From NCBI GenBank assembly GCA_013399875.1, contig VXAZ01000444.1:254188-318187 (forward strand): a stretch of 64,000 nt of DNA. Direction: 5' to 3'. Both the position numbers and the translations under genes were made by a program. Numbering within the stretch: position 1 is the stretch's first letter; the number at the start of each line of letters is the position of its first letter. Shown one piece after another: positions 1 through 13,027 of the stretch. The notes beneath the pieces were generated by a model. It was given only the letters and a program-made list of their open reading frames with translations. It made no database searches and was not told the origin of the DNA. Source of the DNA: Gymnorhina tibicen (taxonomy: Eukaryota > Chordata > Aves > Passeriformes > Artamidae).

Positions 1-1244
1 CTGTTTAACGAAGTCTCTGCAAGCCTCTTGCTAACCTCTGCATTTCATTTTTCTTAAACTGTTTATAGACATGGGAGGGCTCCATCCCAGCCAGAGTCTT
101 GGAGCTTCCTGGTAGTTTTTTTAAAAGGTCACAGTGAAGAGGAGTGATTGTGTGCTGAAGCAGGAGGCAAAGCTTGCAGGAGCTGTGTCCTGCACGGGGT
201 GAAGCATGGAGGGGTGACGTCAAGGAAATTCTAGAGGTTTTACTCTTGTTGCTCAGTTTGGTTGTGTTTTCACACCAAGAAGTCTGTGAAGCAGGTACTC
301 CAGTAATGGAGTATAAGGGGGTGTTAGGATTTATGCGTTGGACAAAGTGGTTACAGGTGAAATTGCATGGAATAACAGATCTCGACACGAGTGTCCCATG
401 GGGCTGGACTCCCACATCCCTGCTGCTGACAGGAAAATGGAAAAACATCATTCTCCCTTTCTGCTTTGACTTGTCCTTCTCAGACACAGCCTTTCCCCCC
501 TTTCTAGCCATTTTGGTCTCTCCAAGAGCATTGTGACACCTTCAATCTCTTACAAGCAGTGAACTGTTTTCATTTAAATGTCACCTAAGTATCATCTGGA
601 TTAAATTTAGATTTGCAAGATGCAATGTCCCTCCACACTGTACTAAGTCCACTGCTGATGGAAGCTGCCCCCAGTGACACATATGTCATGTAGATGGTCC
701 TCCTGGTCCCACTGAGCTGGGACATCTCATCAGTCTTGACCATCCTACAATCTGCTCCTCAGATCTGACAGAGAGCATAGAGAAATTTTTCCAGTTTCTT
801 CCAAATAATAAACTGGTGTAACCTGGCCTTAGTGCAACAATCTCAGCAGGTCAGTACTTCATACAACACTTTCAGATAGCTGAAAGTCACACCCCAGATC
901 TAATGAAGAACCTGAAACAGCTACAGGCAAAGTCTTAACAGCCTAAATACCAGTTTAACAAGTGTGGAGAAATAAAATAGTTTCTGTGCAAGCTTGTACT
1001 TCAGGTAAAATTATATTTCCAAGGCAGCCAAAAGAGCAGAAACCACATCTTTGGACATGGCATTAAGAGGAGAGGTTCCTTGCCCATATCCCAAATGTCA
1101 GTGGAGTCTGGGCTCCTTGGAGAACCAACTCAGCAGCAAACACTGCAGGGCCTAAAGGAACCCCTTCACATCCAGGCTGAGCAGCGGAGCTTTCTCTGTG
1201 AAATAGAGGGAATTGTTTAAGCCCAAAGCTGGACAAGGAGTCAC
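1..1244. other. Intergenic, no gene seen
   Basis: Open frames on both strands at 5-536 overlap each other and show no known domain. I found no repeat that I could name. The stretch appears to be non-coding. Confidence 0.5.
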
Positions 1245-1506
1245 CATAGGTGGCTGAAGCAGAGGCTAAGAATGTTCTGTCTCAAGTGCTGCTGCCCTTT
1301 GGATACTTCCAGCCTAGCAGTTTTGCTGTAGCAGTGCAGACCCCTCCACACAACAAGGGTTGGACAGCTGATGTGAGCCTTGCTTTGCTCAGTTACCTCC
1401 CATTCATCCTTCAGAAACAGTCTGTGGCTCTTGGTAGATTTGTGACCAAGTCATGGAATGAAATGAATAAAATAAATAAATAATAATTGTAATTTAAAAA
1501 AAAAAA
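1245..1506 (+). pseudogene. Possible retrocopy or gene 3' end with A-tail
   Basis: An open frame without an ATG start (GTG at 1250) runs 77 codons to a TAA at 1481-1483. Overlapping AATAAA hexamers sit at 1466-1480 and an A11 run at 1496-1506. The order frame, poly(A) signal, A-tract about 20 bases later is what a processed transcript copied back into the genome would leave. I do not recognise the peptide, and A-rich ends also arise by chance. Such retrocopies are uncommon in birds because CR1 reverse transcriptase does not prime on poly(A). Confidence 0.2.
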
Positions 1507-3503
1507 GAGAGCTGAAAGGCTGAAGGACATGACTGAAACCAGGCTGGGGAACCAGCTAATGAAGAGTTTGGTTTGGGAATGGCAGAGACAACCATGAGAG
1601 CAAGGTATAACAGGCAGAGATCAAAAGAGGATAGACAAGCACAGCAAGTACAGGCATCAGATCATAATTTAAGATTAGTTTCAGGGACATGAAGGACTAT
1701 CCTTATTAGTTTCATGCAGGTGTTAGAGACACCTTCTGCACTCTGAAACATTCTGTACTAAGGGCTTTAAAAGTCCTTAATCCTCTCACACTCATGTCCT
1801 TTAGGTCACAGAAATCACTTTAAAGTTAGCAAGGAAAAAACACCCTGCTGTCTTCCGACAACTAAATGGGGCATACCCTAGTGCTGTCAGCAAGATTGAG
1901 CGTAGCCTCTGTGCTCTGAGAGACCATAAATCCCTTTATTGGCACAGATTACCAACCTGATTGCTTGCATACAGATTAATGCAGCAGCGTGAGTCCTCTG
2001 GGTGACTGCTGAGCAGGGAAAGCGGGAGGGGGGAATTTATTTGCTCGGAAGCTTGTGATACTTATCTATCAATCACCAAGGAAAAAACATTTCATGAGCT
2101 TAATTCCAAAAATATCTTTGTATACAGAGAACAGAGAGCTGAGAAAATTACCCAGATTAAAAGAGGGAAGGAAACAGCTCTGTAGCTGCATACCTGAAAG
2201 CCCAAAGCTGTGACAACTGCCCAGGGTCCGCATGCCCGTGACACCACACCTGAGGTCTCCCCCCCAGCTGTGGGATTTCCTAACCTACCTCACTCCAGCA
2301 GTAAGTAGCAATAAAAGGGAAAGCATGGCTGAAAGAGGAGAGCTAACATATCAAACAATCATTCATCTTCTTGAGAGCCTCTGCAAATTCTTTCCATTTC
2401 CATTTTTAATTCACCACTAAATACGGTGAATTGAAGAGAGGTTGTGAAACCTTTCTCATGGCAGAGAAGATGAAGGGGCAGCCCCTTCACGTTTTTAATT
2501 AACTCTGCATTGAATGATGACAATTGATAGTGTATCACCTCTGTTTCACGCTCCTTACCCAGTCCCTGCCTTGCTGATGTGATCAGCCATAGGTGGCACA
2601 GGGTAAGTCCCTCAGCCCAGGGAGGGATCCCTCCTCCCCAGCCCCCCCGAACTCCAGAGATGCTGCTGCCACTGCTGACAGACCACTTGAGCACAGCTGT
2701 TTTACTGCTGAGGGGAGCCAGGTCCCAGCTGTGACACACTGCACCTGTAACCAAGGGCCACCACTGAAAAGGTTCCAGCTACTTCCAGGGACCCCACACA
2801 GAGCCAAGCCAGGAGCTCAGGGTTTTTCTTCTTCTCCAAGAGGCTTCCAGGAAAACTAGGGACCTACTGCTCAACCAGCCCACCCAATTTAAAGACCTGT
2901 CTGGTTAGTGAAATATTGCTCTGATACTCAAGAGCAGGTAGGTGCCTGGCTGGCACCCAAGGCAGTTTGGGGTCCCAGACCCGACCTGCCTAATGCCAAC
3001 ATGTTTTTGGCAGCTGGATGTACTAGCTTGGCACCCCTGGGAAACTCAGTCCCCACATTTGAAAACTGGCTTCAGACATGAAAATCTGACTTAAAAATAT
3101 AGACACACAAACTGTGATAAACTAAGACAGAAGCACATTATTTTTTTTTTTTTTCCCTGAGCTTGGCTCTCCCTGAAATTTTTTACTAATGAAATTACTT
3201 GAGCAAATTTCTCAGGAGACAATAAGCATTACAGACTCATTTAGCAAAAGAGAATTCTTCTAAGCTGAATTGACTCTCATACATTAAAATTGAGACCTGC
3301 TGCTAAATACTTTGTCTCCCCGCAAAGAGCAGACTATAAAGCCAAGAATAAACACTATGATATATTTACCAAAGAACTAGAGGGAAAAAAAATTGAAATT
3401 ATCTGCTCCTAAATAAATTTCAGTGTTGGGAAAACAGTCTGGTTCCATTTCTGAAGTAAATACTGTCACTTGCACCACCTGTGTTTTACTCAGTTCAATG
3501 TGG
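1507..3503. other. Intergenic, no gene seen
   Basis: A T14 run lies at 3141-3154. Opposed overlapping open frames near 2359-2859 show no known domain. Nothing else was identified. Confidence 0.5.
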
Positions 3504-3637
3504 ATCACAGAATCAGAATGGTTTGGGTTGGAAGGGAACTTTAAATCTTCCAGTCCAACCCCCCTGCAATGAGCAGGGACATCTTCAACTAGAACAGCTC
3601 AGAGCCTGATCCAACCTGACCTTGAATATTTCCAGTG
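3504..3637 (-). mobile_element. CR1 LINE 3' fragment
   Basis: The stretch starts ATCACAGAATCAGAATGG, goes on GGTTTGGGTTGGAAGGGA and then CCAGTCCAACCCCCCTGC. This is the antisense of a CR1 3' end. CR1 is the dominant non-LTR retrotransposon of birds and its copies are usually 5'-truncated. About 130 bases remain, with no coding capacity. It belongs to the same 3' type as the copies at 17.6, 18.8 and 34.7 kb. Confidence 0.85.
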
Positions 3638-6600
3638 TAACTCACTGCTGCAGCTTTCTAAACACAACAGGAGCAATAACAAAAAAAAAAAATCACAGTC
3701 ATCAGCACAAAAATATTCCAGCCATCACTCATTTGTTTTTTGTTAATTATACTTTGGACTACAGAAAATATTTATTTTCTGACTTGCTACAGTTACTTTG
3801 TGTGGGCCATAAAAGTGACTTTACTTGGGAGAAAAGAAAATATTATCTATAGGAAGTGTTGTTGCCAAAAAAAAAAAATCTTCCAAAGTAACTTCAAAAT
3901 ATTTGTGTTCAGGCAACAGGCCACCGTTTTAAAGTAATTTGATTTAAAGAGAAAAAATGACAACATCATAACAACACTATCTGGATACAATCCAGTAAAG
4001 TGGACTTAATTCAGGACTTGGATGCAAAACTGGGTGGAAAACTTGAAAGGAAAAGTAATTGACTTGATCTATTTGCAGTTTTTAAAGTTTTTAGAATTTA
4101 CACGTTGAGGATTGGTTAGCACAACCTAATGGGGATGCACCAGTGCCCCACACTGATTTGCAACATCCATCTGAGAGCATCCAGCCCTCCACACTGATCC
4201 CTGCAAGGGAAACATGTCAGGAGGTTGGTACGAAATGGAAATAAGAGGAGAGAAAGCAGGAGCAGTAACAGGACTGTCACTGAGCATTTGGGTGAAATTA
4301 ATGGACCCTCCTTGTCCCTGTTTTCCCTCCTCTCCCAGGAGGGCAGGAGAAGCAATAGCATGTCAGAGTGGCATCACAGCACGGCTCCTCTGGCCCTGCA
4401 TAGCTGGAGGAGATGATGAGGGAGCTGCTGAGGGCAAGGTTAAGAAGGCAAATCAGAGCTTCAGGTGGAAGTCAAGTGCAGCCTGTGCAATCAGTCAGGC
4501 TTTGCTCATTGCCTGCACGACCCTCAGGATGCCCATCCCCGAGAGCTGACACTTGGTTCGGGTGTGACAGGGAGAGCCAGATCTCTGCTAAGGAGAGCCA
4601 GGGAGGAGAGAAGGGAGGATGATGGTGAAAGCCACAGGCACACAGCAAGCCTCTTCCAACCCAAGCACAAAACTTCAGCCAGTTCGAGTCTAAGAGATAA
4701 GAATTAAAAGGCAATTGAATAATAAAGTGTTTTAAAGGAAAAGTAGAGGTCTAAAGCTGCTTCTGGCCTGCAGTTCATGCTGGATGCAGTGATGCTCCGT
4801 GGTTGGACTGGGACAATGCTGCTAGGAGGTTGCACGGGCCTTCTGGAGCCACAGCACACAAGACCAGGATGACAAAAGGAAAGAATCTGATTGGAAGGAC
4901 TTGCATGGACCTGCCATGCTCCTGAGCACTGACCCTGCACACAGTCAGGTCCTGTGCTTTCATGGCAGCACAACAGCTCTTTGATTTCCCAGGAAGCAAC
5001 AAGTTATTCCACACTAAGAGCAAACACAGCCTAGCGCAGTATTTGTGGAACACAGCAAAGCCCACAGAGGGTGGGAAGAGTCCTCTCATGGAAGGATGAT
5101 AACCATGACCTATGCTTTTATGATCTACACTCTGATTAGACTCCCCAAACCCCATACATAGAAAACTGAGTAAACTGAAGCTGGGATGTGCTAAAAGCAA
5201 AGCAGGTTCCCTGTCAGTTTTCCCGAATTCAAGGGATTTAACCTTTTCTTTCTCTTGCTCTAAATTGTCCTTAAAATAAAACCATCACTCCTAGAAATTT
5301 GTGTACCCAGTTTAACATTGCAAGGATGTCATGAAAAGCTGAGTTCGTTTTTGATGTAATTAGAGAGATGCATTTCCTCTTCTTTTTTGTGTTTTCAGCC
5401 ATAAACACCAAGTATGACCGCAGCTCTCCCTGGTCCTGCTCTGCAGTTACAGGCCAGCCTTCAAGCCCTCCAGCTTGAGGACTCCACGTGCTGCTGTGTG
5501 CCCACATCACGAGTGGGGCACTTGGAGGCTTCACAGGCAGCAAGGGAATCCATTAATGCTGGGTCAAAGATTACATTTCCAGCCCACGCACACACTGGAG
5601 CACTAGCAGCACACCCACAGAGGCTGCCAGAGGCCTCCCTAATCCTCTCAAAGATGACATTTCTTGCACATTTCCTTGGTCCCTGTCCCGTGCTGGCAGC
5701 CTGCAGGGCAGCTCCAACACACAGCCACGTGCATTTGCCTTCACCGTAGTTTCATGAGTGGCCTGAGCTGACATAAAGCAGCACCTAAAGGAAAGAGCTG
5801 GTTCCTCTCTGCTCCTGTCCTTCCCTCCTGCACTCTGAGAAAACCAGAGGGTCACTTTAGATCAAAACTGTTTTTTACTGCAGGCTGGTTTTCATTAGGC
5901 TCTTAGCACAGTCCTGCCCCTGCACAGCCTCCCAACACCTCTGCCAGTGCCAGGGGAGCCTGGGGGTCACAGGGCAGGAATGAGCAGCGTGGGTGATGAA
6001 GAAAGGACTTTGCAGCCTTCCCACTTTGAGCTTTGACATTGGTTTCAGCTGACTTTGGCTGCCCTCACTGCTGGAAGAGGAACCTCGGTGACTTACCCCC
6101 TCATCCCAGCCCATGTTTCCATCACTGTCTTTGTGCCAACACCAGACTGCCAGAAAAATAAACTTATGAATAAAATGCTTTTCCCGCCTTTACCTTTTGT
6201 TTAACCAAGACACAGGTGTTACCCTCAACTAAAGTGGTAACTAAAACACAGCATTAGGCTGAAAATTCAAACACATCATCTCAGCTGCAAGTTTGGAGGC
6301 TCAAAGCCCCCCAGGACACAGGTCCAACACCAAGTTTGTCTCCTGGCACAAACCTGAGTGAGCACAATACACCATTGAGGTGGAGCATCCCTCGGCCCCC
6401 TGCGTTCACTGTTTGCTGGGTTTTCCCATTCGAACTGCTTTTCTTCATCTGAAAAGAAATACATTAAGGAATCCTTGGTTTCACTTGCTCTGCAAGCAGG
6501 GAGCAGGCTCAGCCTTGGGTCTGAAGCAAGCCACATCTCGGGGAAGGGGTCAGTGAAAGCAGAGCAAGTGTTGTTCTTACCAGAGCTCACAGCTCGGGAC

Positions 6601-6839
6601 CTTTCAGCATAAAAAGCGTCTTATCTGAGCTCTCAGAGAAAACAAAGGAATGTGCTAGCCTTGGCCAGCAACTCTGCCGAAGAGCACTGATAAAAACTTA
6701 GGAAAGGAGCCTTCTAATTCATGCTAGTTTGATGGACACCACAATGTTATCAGCAGAGCCGCCCTCCAGGCGCACTGCCAGCAGATGTACTTGGCCCGGG
6801 GAAGGGCCGCGGTAGCACACCCTGCACCCCGGGTGGCTG
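3638..6839. other. Intergenic, no gene seen
   Basis: Several moderately GC-rich stretches give overlapping open frames on both strands, none with a recognisable domain. GC rises towards 6780-6840 as the minisatellite is approached. Confidence 0.45.
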
Positions 6840-7003
6840 GGGACAGGCCGGGGACAGGCCCGGGACAGGCCGGGAACAGGCCCGGGACAGGCCGGGGACA
6901 GGCCGGGCACAGGCCGGGGACAGGCCCGGGACAGGCCGGGAACAGGCCCGGGACAGGCCCGGGACAGGCCGGGGACAGGCCTGGGACAGGCCCGGGACAG
7001 GCA
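6840..7003. repeat. GC-rich minisatellite, 11-bp unit, 15 copies
   Basis: The unit is GGGACAGGCC followed by C or G. I count 15 units with no spacing change, the last ending GGGACAGGCA. Variant units (GGAACAGGCCC at units 4 and 10, GGCACAGGCCG at unit 7) and the alternating last base show a 66-bp (six-unit) higher-order repeat: units 1-4 and 6 match units 7-10 and 12 apart from one base in unit 7. Because 11 is not a multiple of 3, the array stays open in all minus-strand frames, giving proline-rich frames that are artefacts. Its copy number is likely to vary between individuals. Confidence 0.97.
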
Positions 7004-7828
7004 TCACACGCTGGACACGGCACAGGAGCCCAGAGACCTTGTAACAGCAAACAAAGAGCATTCCGGAGATAACCTCTTCAGAATAGCACCGAGACGGACG
7101 TGGTTGAGCAGCCAAAGGGTAAGCAAATTGATTAAGAAAACCAAAATAAGTGCCACCAAACTGTAGACAGCTCACACATCACAGCTAACACCACCAGGGA
7201 TAGGAGAACGGGAAAAAGCAGTTGTTTGGCTTTGTCCCCCACATCAGGTACCTCACTAAGCAGTTCAAAACACCCTCCCTCCCGTGGCTGCACAGCAAAA
7301 ATGATGTGGAGGGAGCTGATGCTGCAAATAGCAGTGTAATTGTCTGTTCTGGCTCACAGACTTCACGTGATCACAGCAGCACTCCTACGTGGGAAAGTGA
7401 GCTCAGCTATGCAGGTGGAGGGAGAGGAGCTGCCTCTGCCCAGCCCTGGCCTGCAGGAATAGTCACAAGGAAGGGATGAAAATGCAGCAGAATTAATGAC
7501 GAATAAAGTACTATTTTAATGTACAGTTTCATTTTTTCCTATTGGCAAGAAAGTTTTGTGCATTTTTTGGGGTTGTTACCGAGTAGATAATTTCTGCTTT
7601 GAGAAATGCTCCTATAAATTGACTTTTAGGGTCTGCCTAAACTCAGAAATATTTCTAGCTTGTTTTACAGCCAGTTCTGCCTAAACGATTTCTAAATTGG
7701 TTGAAGTCGTCATATGGATTTCAGATAGTATAAAGCAAGCAGCCAATTTTTTCCTGCACTAAGTTCAAGGTAACTTTGAAAATTCCATTAAAGCTAATGC
7801 AAAAAAGTGTTCAGATCACCTATAGTCT
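7004..7828. other. Intergenic, no gene seen
   Basis: The part after the minisatellite is unremarkable, becoming AT-rich from about 7490. No gene, RNA or named repeat was recognised. Confidence 0.45.
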
Positions 7829-8359
7829 TGTTGTGCTGGTTTTGGCTGGGGTAGAGTTTGTTATCTTCATAGTAGCTGGTATGGGGCTGGGGTTTGGATT
7901 TGTGCTGAGAACAGTGTTGGTAATTCAGGGCTGGTTTTGTTATCACTGAGCAGTTCTTCCCCAAAGCCAAGGCCTTTCCTGCTCCTCACCCACCCCACGG
8001 CGAGAGGCTGGGGGTGCACAAGGAGCTGGCAGGGGACACAGCCAGGACAGCTGATCCCAGCTGACCCAGGGGATATCCCAGCCCATACGGCACCATGCTC
8101 AGCACATAAAGCTGGGGAGGAGGAGGAAGAGGGGACGTTTGGAGTGATGGTGTTTGTGCTCCCAAGTCACCACCACAGGTGATGAAGCCCTGCTGTCCTG
8201 GGGATGCTGAGCACCTGCCTGCCCTGGGAAGTGGGGAATGAATTCCTTGGCCTGCTTTACCTGTTAAACTGCCTTTATCCCAACCCAGGGGTTTTTTCAC
8301 TTTTACCCTTCCAATTCTCTCCCCCATCCCGATGTGGGGGATGTGAGCAAGCAGCCACA
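7829..8359 (+). mobile_element. ERVL-type endogenous retroviral LTR, 3'-truncated
   Basis: It starts TGTTGTGCTGGTTTTGGC and follows with GGTATGGGGCTGGGGTTTGG, then a TATA-like CATAAA at 8105-8110 and a CCTGTTAAACTGCC block near 8260. I recognise this order from the common bird class III (ERVL) LTR. The final part of such an LTR, ending in CA, is missing, and the match stops after GAGCAAGCAGCCAC near 8359. No internal retroviral sequence adjoins it, so it is a broken solo LTR or LTR remnant. It encodes no protein. Confidence 0.75.
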
Positions 8360-11300
8360 ATGAAATCATTGTGAATAAAACACTTGGGAAAAGTTTCAGA
8401 TTGGCAAAACCAAGATCCAGGCAGGTACTGAGTTAACTGGTAAGGAATCACCTTATTCCTTTCTTCAAACTAAACTACAGAAGGTAACAGCTACTGCCAA
8501 GAAAGGTGGGGCCAGCTGGAATCTAACTATTCCTTGAAGGAGGAGCTGGGAACAGGCTATGAAAAAAGGTCTCCCATTGTTTCCCACTTTCATCTGCACT
8601 TGTGATTTATCTCACTGTGTTGTGATCTCAGGTCTTGTGGCCCCAGCCTACACATGCTGACTCTTTTCCTGCTCTAACTCCCCATTCCCTCCCTTCAAAC
8701 CCCATCAGTCAGGAGGAGCTGGGAGCAGCACTGAGTTGTATTTACTAGCTCAGCAGCCAGCTCCTGAGGCTGCTCCTTGTGGGCTGACTTGAGGCTATAT
8801 TTAGAGCATGAAATCCCTCTTACCTCTATAAATTCTTTCAGTGACTCATCACGGGGAAATTAGCAGCCCTACACAACCATGAAAACAGAGAAAAGGATAC
8901 TTTTGGGAGAACTGCCAACACCCTTTATCTCCAATGGGAGTTTTAATTGGCACCAGCATTTGTGTTCATTTTGATCCACACTCTTCTACACTCAACACCG
9001 ATATTTAAGCATGAGAAGGCGTAGAAATGGTACAGATGAGGCATGTGACCATGAAAGCCATATGGGAAAGTGCTGATCCCTCTCTCTCTAGTATCAGCCT
9101 GTATTTATTCCAGTGTCTCTGCTGCAACTCAAGGTTTACACAAACTCAGCAAAGATGGTATTTGCAGTCAGTCAGGAGCGCACAGACAGTCAGATGCTGC
9201 ACCTCAGCTGATGGGCAGTAACACCTGCTCATGCTCCCATGCCATCATTTGGAATACGGCTGGACCAAGTTCTGTTCCTGCCCAGGTTGGCAGGCAGATG
9301 TCTACTCAAGCACTGCTGTCAACAGGAGGCAACAATCCTCTGCAAAAGAACAAAAGGTCTGGTCCTTGCCTCCTCACTAGGCAGGGATGGATCTGGGGGA
9401 GAGCATCCACCACAGCCTCTCTATGTCAGCCACAAAGAGAAGCCACTTGCTGCAATATGCAAACCTTTGCTCTGCTCCAAACTGGGCAGGAGCTGTAGGC
9501 ACCATCCACCTCTGCTATTTCCAAGTTCTTTTCAAAGAAGAGAATGTGTAGAGGAATACAGAAAAACAAAACAAACTTGTCAATAGTGGTGGGCAACTGT
9601 GTTCAATATTGAAATCAGTTTTGATAGCAAAAAAGGTATTTTGCAAGCAAATAGCCCCATCTTGCAGCCCAGCACATTTGGTTGTTTTCCAAAAGAACAA
9701 AACACACAAAAACTTAGAGCTGCAGCATAAGCACTGCCTGTCCTGCTTGCCCAATAAAGATGACATTTCACACACAGTTTGAGTGAATGCATATTTAAGC
9801 ATTACAGCTATTACAATCTGCTGGGTACATAAATGTGGAAATTTTTTAAGTACACCTTGTGCTCTCCCTCTGGATTCCCCACCTTGTCAGGCTGGGTGCG
9901 AGGAGAGGACACCAGGAGCTGGTTCTCCCACCTGCTCTGTAAGTTTGGTTGTACCTCCTCTAGGCTGCATTTACCACCCTCTCTGCCCTCTCCTAGGCAT
10001 GGAACATGTCCTGCAAGAAGGGCAGCCAGCCTGGTGCCCTGGCCAGGTCATGTCCTGCCTGTGGATCCTAGAGAGGTCACCCTGTAGCCTGGCCTGACAG
10101 TCCCAGCCATAAGGGGCTCCCTTGATTGGGTTCAGGCCCTACAAAGAGAAGACTGATTGCACTGTGTAGTTTCTCCTCCACATCCCAGAAAGATGAGCCA
10201 GAACTTAGTTGAGCACACCCAGAAAACGGTTATTAAGATCAAAAAATATTTCAGGGGCCCCCCAGAAAGACAAAAATACAACCACCTTGTCACAGAGCAG
10301 GGACACAACAGTCCCACCACAACCAGTGGGATGGATGACTGGTGCCCCAGGACTTTCCTCTCCTGCAGCACTGGAAAGGAAAGGAGCACAGGCAGGAGGT
10401 TCATCTTCCTCCAAACAGCTTTCAGACAGCACTTTCTTTCTTCCACAGCCTCCTAAGTGTCTGAGAGCTCTTGCAGCTCAAGCAAGGGCTGACCCAACTT
10501 GCCATGTTTCAGCACTGCTAATAACAACCAAAGAAATCTTGGGGTGGTGGGAGGGGGCGGGAGGAAGAGTTTTGTATCATTCCATTTTTGTATGGTGGGA
10601 GTCTAATAGGAAACTTGGGCTTGTCATGTTTAATTATCTTCCTCTTGTTAAAAACAACTTAAACCACCTCATTAGTTACCATCCATGGCTGATCAATTAA
10701 AGCAGGAACCAGCACTCCAAAAATTAACTTCAGTAATATTCATCTTTCTGTATAAAGTCATATTATGGAGATGATAATTTTGTTGGAATGGGTATCACTT
10801 TTTGTTGTTCATTTTCCCTGGCTTGCTGTGAGCATTAGGGCTCTGAACCTGCTGTGGTGGGTAACACCACCCAGTTTAATGCAGGGAGCATTAGGAGCTT
10901 AGTACAGGATATGCCCAGAGTCACCTGTATTTCTACCTAGCAGGGCTGAAAGAGAAGAAAAAGCTGGCTGGCCTCAAGTAACTTGTATACAAAGGGCACC
11001 AGGAACAAAATACAGATATTGCAATTATTCCTTCTAGTGGCTCCTCGTGCCCCACTGCTGAGCCAAGGCAGCTCCTAAATCCCCCCAGTAACCACGGGAG
11101 CCAAGACAAGAACAGGAACTGCAGCTGCTCCAGCAGTGCTGAACTCCAAAAGAGGAGCCCCCAGACAGGCTGATATCAGGGAGATGAGACAGGAGCCGGC
11201 GGTCCCGAGGACCATCACACACTCCTGGCCAGCTCCTGAGGCAAACAGGGCTTGATGTGATCAGTGCATGGCATAAACTCCTGGCTGTGTGGAATGGCAG

Positions 11301-13011
11301 TCCTGGACTGTGCCAGGAGCGCTGTGCAGGCTGCAGCTGCTTCAGGCTTCCCCAGCTCTGCTGGCCTCAAGGGCAGTCCTGAGGTGGTGGTTGATTTTTC
11401 TCCTCAAAATCTCAGCTTTCCCCCTTGTGTGCTCAGGTCTACCTGCAAGGGACTGACTGGATCCCATACAGCCACACTAAAACTTCAGTGATAGAAGTTT
11501 AGGATTCTTGATCATATAAATGCTCCTGAGATATCAGAGTTCAGAGCACGCTCTGCTCTTTCATCACTTCCAGCTATTTTGCCCTGCACTAACAACTATA
11601 AAAACCCATAACAGGGGAGCCACTCCTGTGGGCTATGAGCCATGCCAGAAGCCTGGCTGAGACTATGGAAAGCAGCAGCTCAGGAGACGATTCAGCCCCC
11701 AACAATTACCTCACCAGCATCACTGATAATAATAAGCGGATGCAGACAATTAGTGACTGGGGAAAAGCTCTGTGGTTTCATTCAGTCCTCACGAAGTAAG
11801 AACCCAACAGTGAGAAAGTCTCTCAAAAACAGCTGAGTTTTTGTTTGGGTTTTGTTTCCCAGTGTGCAGAAATTAGGAATGAAATACTGCTGTAAATCAG
11901 GCTGTTAGAAGAGCTCCCCCAGCCCTTTACTCACATCAATCATCTGATTGCCTCCAGTGAGAGTGTTTCCATGAGTGAGGACTTTTGGCAGGAGTAAAGT
12001 TGGAAAGATGAAGCACTTGCGCATAATGACAGATTCATGGAATAATATGAATATTTATACACGCTGGCATGGGAGCACTAAGCTTGCCATACAATTATTT
12101 ATACTCTGTGTTCAGACATGCCATTCATCTCGGCTGCTCTCACTCGAGCAGGTTTGTGGCTCGCAGAGGCAGCCGACACACACCCAGCCGCACTTTGCTC
12201 TGGTTTGTACCAGCTTCGATTCCATCCCGCAGCTCCTGCTGAGCAGTGCCAAGGCAGTGAAGGCAGATTTCAGCCCAGCATTATCACAAGGACCTCTACA
12301 AGCTTTACTGGCTGGGCCTCTCCTCCCCACAGCTCTGCTTGCTCTTTGCTTTTGCATGAAGCCAGACATCTCTAAATGACTCATTGAGGCCGAGGCCCAG
12401 AGACAGAGCTTGAGAGCTCTGGACTCTCTCTACAGGTTTGTCCATGGGGCAAACATGGCATTTTTTTGGTGCCAAAGCAGTATTTCCAAGAGCATGGTGT
12501 CAGCTGCAAAGGGGCGAGCAGTTAAGCCGAGACTTTGCAGACCTGGGGTGCCAGCTTGCTACAGTATGCTGCAGGAAAAGAAAATATTTTGCTATTGTTA
12601 CTTCTCTTAATGAACACTGGCGGTAGGAGTGAATCTACCAAAGGCATCATGAAACAGCAGGATACAAGTGTTGCAGGGAAAAGCTACCAGACATCTCACA
12701 GTGTAAGGGATATGAGCAGGCACAGCATGGAAATGGTGCAGATCTCCTGCCCAAGAAAACCAGCCCGGGAGAGGCTTCACCATGGTGAGGTAAGAAACCT
12801 TACATACTTACTGTATTGACTGAGATATTTTCCCACTTGCAGTATTTTCCTTTGTAGAACAGAAATCAGCAGAGAAATACTCCTAAGCCCATGGCGTGGG
12901 TGGCAGCCCAGAGACTCACATCCCGCCAGAGCTGAACTGTGAACTCCTAAGCCCAGAGTGCTAGGAAAACGTGTTCCCAGGGAAGATTGCTTTCTAGCAG
13001 CATTTTCCTCC

Positions 13012-13027
13012 TTTTTTTTTTTTTTTT
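13012..13027. repeat. Poly(T) run, T16
   Basis: An uninterrupted run of 16 T. No element could be tied to it. Confidence 0.95.

Noticed and set aside
5..511. 168-codon minus-strand frame at the window start
   Set aside because: It does not resemble SLC36A4, a gene expected on this side of MTNR1B in other vertebrates, or any other family I know. An overlapping plus-strand frame is equally long for its composition.
6719..7175. Minus-strand proline-rich open frames (repeated PGLSRACPGPVPGL-type peptides)
   Set aside because: They are the translation of the 11-bp minisatellite. The unit length keeps every frame open, so the frames carry no evidence of coding.
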